From positions 187,680 to 251,679 of the forward strand of contig BFEA01000621.1 in assembly GCA_003427395.1 (NCBI GenBank): a stretch of DNA of 64,000 nucleotides, written 5' to 3'. This DNA comes from Chara braunii. Lineage: Eukaryota; Streptophyta; Charophyceae; Charales; Characeae. A program made the position numbers and the translations under genes. Below, one piece after another: positions 31,738 to 43,289 of the stretch (position 1 is its first letter; each line of letters opens with the position of its first letter). Below the pieces are notes generated by a model that saw nothing but the letters and a program-made list of their open reading frames with translations, searched no databases and was not told the DNA's origin.

Positions 31738-32711
31738 TTTGCTTGTAAATTTTTATAATTGGACGTTAAAGTCTGTGGCAGTTGTCTAAGTCAAACCCCT
31801 TGACCTATTTTCAGACCTCCGATGATGTAACCTCACTTTCAGTGTTAGGGGCATCCGGGTGTGACAAAGGGTCTAGGCCTGCCTACCACTCACCCCCACA
31901 GGGCGCAGAAGAGGGTAGGACTCACAACCGTATTGACGGTTGTCAAACGTCGAGAGATTAATCCCTCAAGGCGTATGTCAGCTGACACTTGAGTGTCGAA
32001 AGCAACCCTCGAGACCATTGAGGGTTGCATGATTATGGGTATTACATAGTACGTCATCACTGCGGCTACTTGCATATTCAAGCATGACTAATCGATATGA
32101 GGAAACCCGTGTTCGAGCAATATTTTTCTAAAGTCCACCGCTCGACGCCTAATTGATTTCCGTATCGGAAAATTTATGGGTCGAATACAAAAAGGGACTA
32201 GGAGTGTTTTGTGTAAGTAACTTGATTCTTTATTTTGGCACGATGTAACGTGTGGTTAGGTGAATCGTCCTAGTCGACCGCCGTCGAATCGCACTAAGGG
32301 CATCAGCTCCCGAGTGAGTCAGCTAGCGTACGGGTTCGATGGAGGTGTTTGACCACATGTACCCCCTATGCTATAGTGTACGAGAAACGCCATCGGCTGG
32401 GCCACCTTTGCGATTGCAACTGACTAACTTTCGCATGTGGTTCGGTAGCTCGGCGGGGATACGGACCGTCTAAGGGTGGTAACAACCTCTTAGGCGGAGG
32501 TAAGTTGTAACCCTATCCTGTCGTAGGGGTTCGCGAAAGGTATGCTTGGCGCACTTGGTCGGAGCGGCGAAAAGTTCCACCGTGAAAAGAAGTCCTGCAT
32601 GAATCATTAGGATCGCGGTCGGGAGGGTCCCGCTGCAGGACCGATGAGGGCGATAGGTGGCGCCGTTGCCAGGGATCTTGACTGCCTACCGACAGGCTGA
32701 TGATCTAGGCA
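31738..32711 (+). repeat. LTR family R, copy R1 (5' LTR of element A)
   Basis: Shares long blocks with R2: AGGGGCATCC, AGAGGGTAGGACTCACAACCG, GGAAAATTTATGGGTCG, AATACAAAAAGGGACTAGGA, TAGTCGACCG, CCCTATGCTATA and CTATCCTGTCGTAGGGGT. Noncoding. It meets the minisatellite at its left edge. Confidence 0.75.
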
Positions 32712-32717
32712 AAACGA

Positions 32718-32729
32718 TGGTATTAGAGT
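32718..32729 (+). promoter_or_regulatory. Putative primer-binding site
   Basis: TGGTATTAGAGT differs at two positions (both C to T) from TGGTATCAGAGC, the common plant LTR-element site complementary to initiator tRNA-Met. It lies just inside the 5' LTR end, as a primer-binding site should. Confidence 0.45.
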
Positions 32730-33035
32730 GTCTTATGAATGATGATGATAGACGTGCGTGGATTGGTTGAGAATGGGAAGTGTTTGAGGATATACTTACG
32801 TACTCTGGACGATACTCTGCATGTCTAATGTGGCTTAGGTTGAGTGAGGCGGCATTAATATTGTTGGGTGTGTCCATTACTGAAGAAAGCTATGCTAGTA
32901 ACTGTCAAAGCTATAAAGCTAGTTGGCTTGTAATGTGAGTGTTGTGTCTCGCATGCGTTGGGTGGTAATTGATTTTATATGAGACGTCTGCCCCTAGTTG
33001 ATAAAATTTCGCTTTAAGCAAGGTTTTCTGTTGTG

Positions 33036-33392
33036 TAGTACACCGAACACGTTCGGAACTTTTTCGAACATCCGAACATGTTTGTGTGTTCGACCGAACT
33101 CCTCCCGAACATGTTTGGTCGAACATTTGTTTTTATTAAAAAGAAAAAAATCCTATGGTTTTTATGTTTTTTATTTTTAACCTGAGTTTGGTTACGAATT
33201 TGAGTATACCTCCCAGACAAAAGTCGTTCGTATTATTATTTTATATCACATATATTTATTTCAGATTTTTCTGAGGACTTGTTTTTTTTAAATGTTTTTA
33301 TTCTCGCGTTCAGAGGGTTTTGACGCTTATTCGCGTTCGGTCGCGAACGTTCGGGATCGACCACCGAACCTGAACATGATGCTACACAGGTT
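33036..33392 (+). mobile_element. TIR element M2 (same family as M1)
   Basis: TAGTACACCGAACACGTTCGG at the left and CCGAACCTGAACATGATGCTA at the right, with the same internal order as M1 (GAGTTTGGTTACGAATTTGAG, TTCGCGTTCGGTCGCGAACG). No ORF. Confidence 0.65.
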
Positions 33393-33399
33393 TTCGGTA

Positions 33400-34920
33400 A
33401 GCAAGTGACATGGATAAGGTGGTGACTTATGAACGCAAAGTGAGGGGTTTAATTGTAAAAGTTTTTCCTTATGCTAAGGTTGAGTTGAGGTACGATAGGT
33501 ATTGCGATGAGTACGGTGCCTAGACTCTTTGGTGGTGTTAATCGGTGATAAGTTGGGTCACTTATGATTTGTTTAGTTGTAACTACGGATAAACCGATAA
33601 ACTTATGAGGTAGTGGCTACTTAGTTAGAGGTTTGACTAATCCGAAAAGAAACCTATGTTTTACGCATATGTGATATATATTTTATTTTTGTGGTGGTTT
33701 ATTTAGTTGTCTTTATATGTGTGTCTTTTTATTGTGTTTTGTTTAATGCCTGATTGATGACGTATGTATAGATTGTCTTTAAGGAGGAAAAAGACTTTGC
33801 ATGAAACCCATATCTGGCATGGGACCAGAGGTGGATGAGATGACTCATTTCTATGGAAGGTGGTTCTTCCTGAAGGCAGTCAATCAGATTGTATAGTTGT
33901 TCTCAGTCGAAGTGCATTCCTGATTTGCTACTCCATGATTGAAACTTAAGAAAGCAGTTATCAGCCTCAAGAATGATAGTGAGACCCGCGTCGGAACTAT
34001 GTTCTTGATCCATCAGTGAGATATCATCTTCCTCTGCATAGGAAAATAACTACAATATCTGATAAGAGAAAGGAAGAAGTTTGTCACCTTGTCGAGACTT
34101 TGATGGCCAAGTAGGGCAGCTACTGCTTAGGAGAGACGGTTTTGGAGAAGCGACCTAGACTCATCTCGTGTTAAGTAGGGCCACCATATTTGTAAGGACG
34201 CGGATTCGTTGTTTGTTGTCTTGATAGGTATGACTGAGGTTGTTTAACTGACCATGATAGGTTCGATGAGGTGCAAGCAGTGAAATCAGATGGGGTTTCA
34301 GTGAGGCGTGATCCTTGGAGTGGAGCTCATGAGTCAAAATGTTATCCCAAGAGGATTACATCACCTTTTAACTTTGTATGCTTTGCCTAAAAGCTGATGG
34401 AGTAACAATTGTACTATGTTTTTTACTCATTGCTAGTCTTATTTTTTGCCTAATAGAGTCCGCAATGTGGTTTTTACAGTTATTTTGTTGCATGACAGGT
34501 CGTTGAGTCGATTTCATGTTGTTATTTCTAAGGCATATCGTGATCTTCGTTACAATTCTAACAAATATTTCGTGTGTTTATCATATTGTGATCTATTATC
34601 GTGAGTTCATGTTGTCTATATGGATGAATATTGGTGATTCATTTTAAGTATTCGGTAATTATTGTGAGTTCATGTTGTCTATATGAGTTCACCAATATTG
34701 TGTCTATATGTGAGTTATGTTTTGAGTATCGTATCGGTGAATATTGGTGATTCGTTTTAAGTGGATATTTGTTTAAAAACACTATTCGGTAATATTGTCA
34801 TTCTGGATAGATTCTCATCCACGCTTATATGATAAGTATTGGTGTAATCTCAGTGGAGTATATTCTATAATATTTATTGACTTAGTTACGTTTTTTTTTT
34901 TTATGACCCTATGACCGCTC
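33400..34920. other. Element A internal 5' region, noncoding
   Basis: No coding motif. Around 34590-34770 short tandem duplications share GTGAGTTCATGTTGTCTATATG and AATATTGGTGATTC. Confidence 0.4.
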
Positions 34921-34929
34921 GTTGTTTAT

Positions 34930-35520
34930 TCAACAAGTGATGAGGTCGAGGGATCTCAAGATGAAAGGCTTGCAAAGGACGATTGGGGTCGAGAAACTCA
35001 CTTATTTGTTGGGTCCGCGAGATTGGGAATGAGACAACCTACCCAAGGTTGAGATTGATTTCTTCAGGGGCTATCATATTTCCGACTTCCTTAATAAGTT
35101 TAGGCAGATAGCGTCTCATTGCAAGTAGAATGAGGAGCGAATGCTAAAGAGGTTATCAAGTATATCCACATAGACTTGAAAGAGGAAGTCAGTGGATTCA
35201 TTAGAAGAGCGAAATCATCATCGAGTAAGTTTTATAACGTCATGTGGGAAACATACCGGTATGTCGCAACTCATACCTATGAAAGGACGATTAACGTCCC
35301 AAGCAGAAAGAGAAAAGAAAAGCGAGAGAGCCACAAAGGAGATGGTATAGCCGTATGTTGTGTCTGATCCTAAAAAGGAGTGTGATGAGAGAGAGGCATC
35401 ATCAACTACAAGTTGGGCAGAGCAAAAAAATAGCAGGAGGCGAGAGTAGTGGTCGAAGATTGTATGTGGTTGTTGTGGGAAAACTGGCCATACCCCTCGT
35501 AAATGTAACATGACAAAATG
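34930..35520 (+). pseudogene. gag remnant with CCHC zinc knuckle (element A)
   Basis: Gag packages retrotransposon RNA. Plus-strand fragments read VEIDFFRGYHISDFLNKFRQ and, after a frameshift, HIDLKEEVSGFIRRAKSSSS and FYNVMWETYRYVAT, a gag-like helical region. At 35467-35517 a third frame encodes CGCCGKTGHTPRKCNMTK, whose CX2CX4HX4C knuckle is intact. A stop follows immediately. The blocks lie in different frames. Confidence 0.6.
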
Positions 35521-36085
35521 ATAGAGTTAGAGGGTAAAACCGTTTTGCTCTAGACGAGGTTAAACTTCTCTCAAATAGTCACCACCGCCTCGCTTAGCTC
35601 ATCTATAACAAGGGAAAAATGAAGTAATGACGGTTGTCAGACTGAAAAACGGTTAGCTATTTTGTGTTGTCTATAAGTTGATTTTATAAGTTTTCTTCGA
35701 TGTATAGGAATCACCTTGTGTATAATTCTGATTTCGAGTGTGGATTGTGGATCTCATTATCGACTCTCTAAGTTTGTTTTAGTTTTTGTTGGATACAAGT
35801 GAGGGTTTTCTAAGGTTCCGTCGTTCATACATTGACGCTCAAACACCTCTACAAGAATACCTTGGATCGCCTTGTATATGTCAATCAATTATGACTTGTA
35901 TGGTACACTATACAAAGTCATTTGTTTTTTATCGAGACTTGAATTTGTGTTGGTTAGAGACTTCTGAGGATCTGAAACTCGAGATATTCTGAATCTCTTT
36001 TTAGAACCATTTTGGTATGGGTTTTGATTTCCTCGGATTGCAGAATCGTATGTATTCTGGTTCTCATTAACATTCTCACGATCTG

Positions 36086-37290
36086 CGTAGCACGACGAAC
36101 GTGTTTGCGCCCCTTCATGTTCGGGTAAACGTGTTCGCGCGTTCGCGCGAACAACTTGCGAACATATTTGGGCAAACATAATTTTTTTTTCGCAAATATA
36201 TATCTATATCTATATCTATAACTATATCTATATATTTATACCTATATATATCTATATCTATATATATATATAGATATATATATATATATGTAGGGTCACC
36301 AGCCCGTACGTACAGAGGTCCCGGGCAGACCTCCGTACGTACACGCGTTCGGGGTCTCGTACGGGGTCCGAACCCGACGACGTTCGGCCCCGCCAAAAAA
36401 TATTTCGGGGCCTAAACATAATTATTTTTTTCTGAATTTTGTTTTGTGAGTTCTCTATGATGTGAGGTACATGCCTGTAAATTTTCAAGTCATTTGCCTA
36501 AGCCCAATAAGAATGAAAAATCGCCAACAATGGCGGTGTCAAAGCGTGCTCGCCCATGTATTTTTTCACTTTTTACTTTTTGTTTTCACTTTAGTTCGGG
36601 GTCTAAACAATTTTATTATTTTTTGAAAATTTTTTCGTGGGTTTTGTATTATGTGAAGTATAAATCTGTAAATTTTTATTGCATTTAGCTATGCAAAAAA
36701 AAAAAAAAAAAAATCGCTAAAGATGGCAGTGTCGAAAACATGCTCGGGCACTCACTAAATTGAATTCTTTTCTTATTATTATTATTTGTTTTCCGTATTT
36801 TACTTTTATTTCAAATTCGGTAAGGAATTCGGATGTAGTGCTTAGGCAAATCTTGTTTAAATTTTTTTTTTCCATAACATATCGTTTTTTCAGATTTTTT
36901 TGATGATGTTTGTTTTTTTTTTGTTTTTTTTTTTTTTGGGGCGGTCTGCGTTCGGCCAGAACGGCCGAACGCATCCCCAAGGGGTCCCATACATTCGGGC
37001 GTTCGGGTTCGGCCGTTCGGCCCGTCCCGAACGTTGGTTACCCTGTATATATGTATGTTTTTTGGTTTTTTATTTTTAACTCATGATTGGCTATGAATTT
37101 GAACATGGCTCCAAGAACCAAGTTGCTTGTATTGTTATTTTACATAACATATAGTTGTTTCATATTTTTCTGAGAATGGTTTTTTTTTTATTATTATTAT
37201 TATTTTTTTTTTTTTAATGTTCGCGTTCGGAGGGTTTTGGGCACTTGTTCCCGTTCGCCTCCGAATGCGAACACGGTGTTACGTAGCTCA
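36086..37290 (+). mobile_element. TIR element M3, split by element E1
   Basis: Left end GTAGCACGACGAACGTG and right end GCGAACACGGTGTTACGTAG match the M1/M2 ends. Internal words from M1 continue after E1 (TTTTTAACTCATGATTGGCTATGAATTTG split at 37050-37100). The (TA)-rich middle of M3 was the target for E1. Confidence 0.6.
36292..37045 (+). mobile_element. TIR element E1, nested in M3
   Basis: Ends AGGGTCACCA (36292) and TTGGTTACCCT (to 37045) form a 9/10-matching inverted repeat within TA repeats. A long subterminal hairpin sits at 36306-36342: GTACGTAC-A-GAGGTC pairs with GACCTC-C-GTACGTAC around CCGGGCA. Two related copies are at 62711-63563 and 63590-64000. No transposase. Confidence 0.65.
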
Positions 37291-37549
37291 CGATTATAAC
37301 ATTGTTGGTCTTTGTTTGTTTTATTCTAATTGACACACGAGAAAAAAAAAACTTATAACTGTGAAAGAAAATTGTGGAAAATCGTGAATAAAGTGTCTGA
37401 ACCAAAAAGCGTTCGATGAAGTGAAGAAAGCGTAATTATCAGTGAGATATTTCTGGGAGACTCAAAGAGTCCATAAATTATATTAAGTTATAAATGAGAG
37501 AGAGGCCATGCTCGAGGGCGGCCTAAGTAATTATTTGGTTCCTTTTGGA

Positions 37550-37770
37550 CTCATCTTCAAAGTGAAATGGGTTTTAACGATATTTTATGGATAACTCAAC
37601 CTTAAGTGGGATGATGGCTTAAAGACTTTTTATGGATGATTTGTCCTTGAGTGGGAGAATGGCTTAATGTTTTTTTTATGGATGACTCATCCTTGAGTAG
37701 GAGGATGACTTAAATAATTTTTAAGGGTAACTCATCCTCAAGAGGGAGGATGACGTAAAATGATTATATG
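37550..37770 (+). repeat. Four ~60-bp tandem units with stem-loop potential (element A)
   Basis: Units contain TTATGGATGA, CTCATCCTTGAGTAGG, AGGATGACTTAA and variants. In the last two units TCATCC pairs with GGATGA around TTGAGTAGGA or TCAAGAGGGA. Confidence 0.6.
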
Positions 37771-37834
37771 AAGTAAGAGTTTTATCCTCCACCAGAATCG
37801 AGAACTCCACTCTGTTGTTTCTTAGCTGTCGGTA

Positions 37835-38169
37835 GGGGCGTCATCTGCGGAATAAGAGACCGCTAGATTTTGAGACCCCTCATGATTGGTCTTTTGGATT
37901 CGAGTCACATGTGGTTTTGTGTGCAGCAAAGGGTAAGGAAAGAACCGCCACAATCGGCATCCCTACTTAGTTTAGTCACATAATAGTCGGTGAATGTGTC
38001 ATCTGCGCAGGGAGACCCGCCTGATTCTGTGACCCTTCACTTAACTTGTTATGGGCTACAAACAGTTAAGTCTGCGGTAGTCAATGATTGTGAGGACCAA
38101 GTTTTGACTACTAGCCAGTGGGGCATCATCTGCGGCTGAAAAACCCGCCTGATTATCAGACCTCTCACT
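37835..38169 (+). repeat. Consecutive stem-loops with conserved core (element A)
   Basis: Three units share TCATCTGCG...ACCCGCCTGATT (first unit ACCGCTAGATT), flanked by different complementary arms: AGGGG/CCCCT (37835-37881), GTGAA/TTCAC (37990-38040) and AGTG/CACT (38117-38169). Between them are perfect 8-bp hairpins ACTTAACT/AGTTAAGT (38039-38071) and GTAGTCAA/TTGACTAC (38077-38111). Confidence 0.65.
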
Positions 38170-39148
38170 TGAGTCTAGTTTTGGTTGAAAGTGGCGTTGT
38201 CAACAACTGAGAAATTTTGAGAAAAAAAAATGTTGAGTTTTATTTGGAAGAAAGATTATGAGAGTTTGCTCACCGAGCAAAGTTTGTAGGTGGAATTGGC
38301 AGACTGTGTGACGAAAGTGAAGAACTCTACTTATAAAAGTAGGATTCATAGCAAAGGGGGCGAATTTTATCTATTTTAAAGGCTTAGTGAATACAAGTAC
38401 CCATCTGCTTTTATGAGTGAGTAAAATAAGTGGCTTGTGCATGACAATAATGGTTCTAAGGTTAGGCTTAACGGGGTCCAACCCATAAGATACATCTGTG
38501 GTATACACAACAATCTCAATCAACCTAACATTTTCGTTAGCCATGCTAGTTCTCACAATGGGGTGGGCTTTTGATAATAAAGCTTGAAAAAAAAGGTATA
38601 AATGAGTTGAGCTTCAATGATCGCCGTATGAAAGAAAGAAGGCTAAATAAATATTAAGATTTCAAATTCTAACACACCACTGAGTTTGGGTTTTGGCTTG
38701 TGGTAGGATGATTCTATGATGAAATAACTTGGGAGTTTTGTGAGAGTACTTACCCATTGTAGTATGAACTTGTATGAGATTGAGTGAGAGTTCTACGTAG
38801 TCTGAGTGTCAGATTTGATAGGTAGTTGCTTTAGATGCTTACGAGGTGCTAGAGCTATAGGAGTAAGGTCAATTCCTGCATTTCCTGAGTCAAGTTTATT
38901 TTTCATAGGAGTTAGTTCAATTTCTGCATTTTCTAGGATAAGCTTATTTTCCAATACTTAGCTTTGTATATATTTTGGAAAGCGGAAGTGTTGCCCAAAT
39001 TTATGCAAATCCAAGTAGTTAGTTAAATTTTGTCTATGCAAATTTTAACTTTTATCTAAGTTTTATTTAACTTTTATCTAAGTTTTATCCAAGCGGTTGA
39101 CAGGGAGCCCACTTTTCAGCCTTGGTTAACCCTTTTAACCCTAAAAAG

Positions 39149-40157
39149 CAGGGTTGTCATGCGGGGATCCTCGGGGCCCAAGCCGGGGTAAGGGTTTCAC
39201 CCCCGGACCCCCGCCGCGGGGCTACCCGNNNNNNNNNNNNNNNNNNNNNNNNNNNNNNNNNNNNNNNNNNNNNNNNNNNNNNNNNNNNNNNNNNNNNNNN
39301 NNNNNNNNNNNNNNNNNNNNNNNNNNNNNNNNNNNNNNNNNNNNNNNNNNNNNNNNNNNNNNNNNNNNNNNNNNNNNNNNNNNNNNNNNNNNNNNNNNNN
39401 NNNNNNNNNNNNNNNNNNNNNNNNNNNNNNNNNNNNNNNNNNNNNNNNNNNNNNNNNNNNNNNNNNNNNNNNNNNNNNNNNNNNNNNNNNNNNNNNNNNN
39501 NNNNNNNNNNNNNNNNNNNNNNNNNNNNNNNNNNNNNNNNNNNNNNNNNNNNNNNNNNNNNNNNNNNNNNNNNNNNNNNNNNNNNNNNNNNNNNNNNNNN
39601 NNNNNNNNNNNNNNNNNNNNNNNNNNNNNNNNNNNNNNNNNNNNNNNNNNNNNNNNNNNNNNNNNNNNNNNNNNNNNNNNNNNNNNNNNNNNNNNNNNNN
39701 NNNNNNNNNNNNNNNNNNNNNNNNNNNNNNNNNNNNNNNNNNNNNNNNNNNNNNNNNNNNNNNNNNNNNNNNNNNNNNNNNNNNNNNNNNNNNNNNNNNN
39801 NNNNNNNNNNNNNNNNNNNNNNNNNGCCCCCGCCCCCGCCAACACTCAACCCCGACCCCGCTTGCTATTGGTCCCGTCCCCGGCCCCGCACCAGCAGCTA
39901 CCCCGGTCCCATGAGTGGTGGGTGGGTGTGGCCCCGGGGGGGGTCCGGGGTGGGGCATAAAACCCCAGTTTTGGGGTTTAGCCCATGTGGTGCGCGCTCT
40001 CGCTGCGCACCCCCACTATTTTTATTTTTATTTTTTATTTTTTTAAAATTTTTATTTTTTTTTCTTTTTGGGGTTGGTCTGGAGCCGGGGTCGGGGGTGT
40101 CCACCCCCGGACCCCGGACCCCCGCCGGGGCCCCGGGGCCGGGGCTCGACAACCCTG
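39149..40157. mobile_element. GC-rich TIR element, hAT-like, contains an assembly gap
   Basis: Perfect 10-bp terminal inverted repeats CAGGGTTGTC / GACAACCCTG, flanked by 8-bp CTAAAAAG (39141-39148) and CTGAAAAG (40158-40165), which match at 7 of 8 positions. An 8-bp duplication and CAGGG-type ends fit the hAT superfamily. The known part is very rich in CCCCGG words, unlike its AT-rich surroundings. No transposase is visible, though 597 bases are unknown. Confidence 0.65.
39229..39825. other. Assembly gap (597 N)
   Basis: N run inside the GC-rich TIR element; extreme GC probably blocked assembly. Open frames across it are not real. Confidence 0.99.
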
Positions 40158-40169
40158 CTGAAAAGTATA

Positions 40170-41447
40170 TTCGATATTATTGTTCTTATTGTTTTCCGCC
40201 TTTTTTTTTGTATTCTGTTTTATTTTTGGTCAAAGTCTGTGTGTGCCAAGTTTGGTGTATATTGGGGGTCTTGGAGTTAACTATTTTGGCTAGCCCTGAA
40301 AAATCCTGAAAATCCTGAAAAAACTGAAATGAGTGAATTTTGAATGAGAACACACTTTTGCATTGTTGTTTTATAGGTTTTTTAAGTGTTTTTTTTCAAT
40401 TTTCTTTTTGTAAGTAGTTAGTATGATCTCCAATCTAGGAATTGGTGGAGAATTTGGTTAAAGTGACCTTTTTTTTTTTTTTTTTAATGGTCTGATAAGT
40501 AGTCTGAAAATTGAGACCTCCATTAACCGCCTCTATAAAAATATGAGAAACGTACTTTTGTAGGGGAGGTGCTGCTTAAATTTTTGCTAAATCAGAGACT
40601 TAGAAAAAAATTGACTTTGTGAAGTCGGGATTATTTAAGTTTTGTGCTTAACTTTGTATAAATTCCGAAAAAATATTTTTTCTACGGGAAGCGCTGCCAA
40701 GAGTTTCTTAATTTTGAAGAGTTCGATTATATTTTGATAGGAAAATTTTTGGTGATCCACCATGTATAGGGGAGATGCTGTCAAAATTTTTCTTATATTT
40801 AAGAGTTGACTTTATGAGAGTTTGAGTGAGATGTGAATTTGAGTAAGATGTGATATGGGGGTTTATTCTTCATACACTTAACATTTAGTATTGGGATTTG
40901 GCTTGTGCTATGTTAGCAGGTCCTTCTTCAAGTTGGTCGTCTCGAGTCAAGATCTGTTTAGTTTCAGCAAATCCTACGAGGATCGTATTCTGTTATCTTT
41001 TGATAACAAGTCGGTTGGTTGATTGTCGATTTCTCGGCTCACGAGACAACTTTGCTTACACCTGTGCCTCAACTTGATGCCTTAGCCCTAAATTTTTGAT
41101 ATGTTTTCTTTGATAGTTTTAACCAGACTTCTGTAATGGCCGATATAAAGAATTGATGGGTTTTTATGAAAAGTTTGACAATGGTTGGGGCTTCAGTATG
41201 TAAGGCGTGGAGTGGGTTACGAAGAGTAGTAAAGTTGACCACATTGGTGTATGGCAATGTGACTTTCGTATGTGTTTGTGTTTTATGCAGGTTAGTGTTT
41301 TGAAGCTTATGTTTGAGCCTTACCTTGGAGGCAGTGAGAATAACAATCATATGTCGCACGATCTACATACCTGATGGACTTATACTTTCTCCTTTTATTT
41401 TATCTCAAGTTCTGATTTGATGCGTGGGTATTGGGGTGCTTGTTTAT
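40170..41447. other. Element A internal 3' region, noncoding
   Basis: AT-rich; words around GGGGAGGTGCTG/GGGGAGATGCTG recur three times (40565, 40690, 40770). It resembles 45060-45900 on the opposite strand, which shows that the minus-strand element B is a relative. Confidence 0.5.
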
Positions 41448-42420
41448 TTACTGATTAACTTTGCTTCTTAATTTTTATGGATGGACTTTAAAGTCCGTAG
41501 CAGCTGTTAAAGTAAAACCCCTTGATCTATTTCCAGTCCTCAGATGATGGAACCCCACTTTCAATGTTAGGGGCATCCAACTGCTACATAGGGCCTAGGC
41601 CCGCCTACCACGCATCCCCGTTGGCGGCGTAGGGTGCAAAAGAGGGTAGGACTCACAACCGCCTTGGCGGTTGTCTAGCGTCAATAAATTAATCAGTCAA
41701 GGCGCATGTCAGCCGACACGGGAGTGTCGACAACAACCCTTGAGACCATTGAGGGCTGCATGATTGTGGGTACTACATGGTACATCATGACTGCGACTGC
41801 TTGTGTATTCAGGCATGACTAGTCGATATGAGGAAGTCCACTTCCACACGGTATTTATTATGAAGTCCAGCGCGCGACGTCTAACCGATTTCTGTGTCGG
41901 AAAATTTATGGGTCGAATACAAAAAGGGACTAGGAATGTTTTGTGTCAGTTCTTTATTTTGGGGTGGTGAAGCACGTGGTTAGGTGAATTGTCTTAGTCG
42001 ACCGGCGTGGAGTCGCACTTGGGACATCAGGCCCCCATTGCGTCGGCTCTCGTACGGGCTCGATGGAGGCGTTCGACCACGCGTACACCCTATGCTATAA
42101 CGTATGGAAAACTCCCTTTGCCGGGCAACCTCTGCGATTGCAACTGAGTAGCTTTTGCATGTGGTTCGATAGCTCGGTGGGGATGCGCTCGTCCAAGGGT
42201 GGTGACAACCTCTTGGGCAGAGATAAGTTGTACCTCACGTGATCCTATCCTGTCGTAGGGGTCCGCGAGAGGTATGGCTGACACACTTGGTTGGAGTGAC
42301 GAAGAGCTCCACCACGAAAAAAAGTCCTCCACGAATCCTGCGTGACACGGCTGGGAGGGTCCCTCTGTGGGACCGATGCGCTCGACAACGTCGTTTGAAG
42401 TTTTATGATCTCTAGATCCG
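41448..42420 (+). repeat. LTR family R, copy R2 (3' LTR of element A)
   Basis: Begins about TGTTTATTTACTGATT after a G-rich stretch (GGGTATTGGGG, possible polypurine tract) and shares with R1 the blocks listed there. Ends near CGCTCGACAACG. Confidence 0.7.
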
Positions 42421-43289
42421 AAATCTTATTGTTCACCTCATCTACAAAATAGCCTTACCACTTTCGCCATTTCACATTCTCTCTGACGAAGATCGTGGTA
42501 GACCCGTCTCCCCATCTGACTAAGGAATAACACTCAATTGCTCCCTCGATAAGCTCATTGATACGACCCAGCCCCCAGGATAATGTGCATAGACTCTCAG
42601 GCTGTATGTCCTGACGGAGCGGGTCCCTATTTTTCTTTAGGGTCAACATTTTCCTCTCCGTTTTAAGGACAATTTCGACATTCTTTGCGATAATGGTTAC
42701 CCTAACCCTTTACCAGTCTCTACTTAAATAGAACAAAAGTTCAATTGTTATCCCCTTTTTGTTGACGAAGGTATACTTATAGCAAGGTTCTTCTTAAAGG
42801 TTGCACCTTTGTTCAGTATTTAAAAAGGACCAGACCTCGCTTTAGGTGGGTAGGTAGGGTTCGCACCTGTCACGAAGGACTTAGCCTAACCGAGAATGAC
42901 CCCTTCCTTATTGTAGTGACTCACGCACTTCATAGTGGTATCGTGCACCATAAGTCGGTGTTGCATGATCAATTGATAGGTGTTACTAGGGAGGACCGGT
43001 GGTACGGGGCTTCCCCACCCGATGTTACATTCCTACTCAAAGTGCAACAAGAGCGACTCCAACAATCCTCCTTCTATGGTGGCTTTCCCTCTGAATTCCA
43101 CGAAGCCCTTGTGCCCCTTCAGCTTCCTCGGCGTCGGGAAGGGTCTATCTGCGGCACGTGTAGGTAGAGGGGTAAGTGTCGGTCCCATAATTCTTCTGGT
43201 GCCGGCCGTGTCCTTGACCAGTACTAGGGAGCCAGTATATTGAGTAATGATATTCCACGACGGAGGTTGATCATCCCAGTTGGGCTCAT
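42421..43289. other. Unassigned DNA between two facing LTR elements
   Basis: No recognised motif. A 64-codon minus frame at 42649-42455 (LCTLSWGLGRINELIEG, RWGDGSTTIFV) looks protein-like, but I cannot place it in a family. Confidence 0.3.

Larger units (their letters stand above)
31738..42420 (+). mobile_element. LTR retrotransposon A, gag remnant only, with nested insertions
   Basis: Direct repeats of about 970 bp bound it (31738-32711 and about 41448-42420). A possible primer-binding site follows the first. A gag remnant with a zinc knuckle lies at 34930-35520 on the plus strand. No RT, RNase H or integrase motif appears in the rest, so this is either a non-autonomous (LARD-like) element or one that lost pol. 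It is interrupted by M2, M3 (with E1 inside) and a GC-rich TIR element. Class (copia or gypsy) cannot be decided. Confidence 0.6.

Noticed and set aside
39122-40309. Long open frames on both strands across 39229-39825
   Set aside because: They span 597 unknown bases; the openness is produced by the N run.
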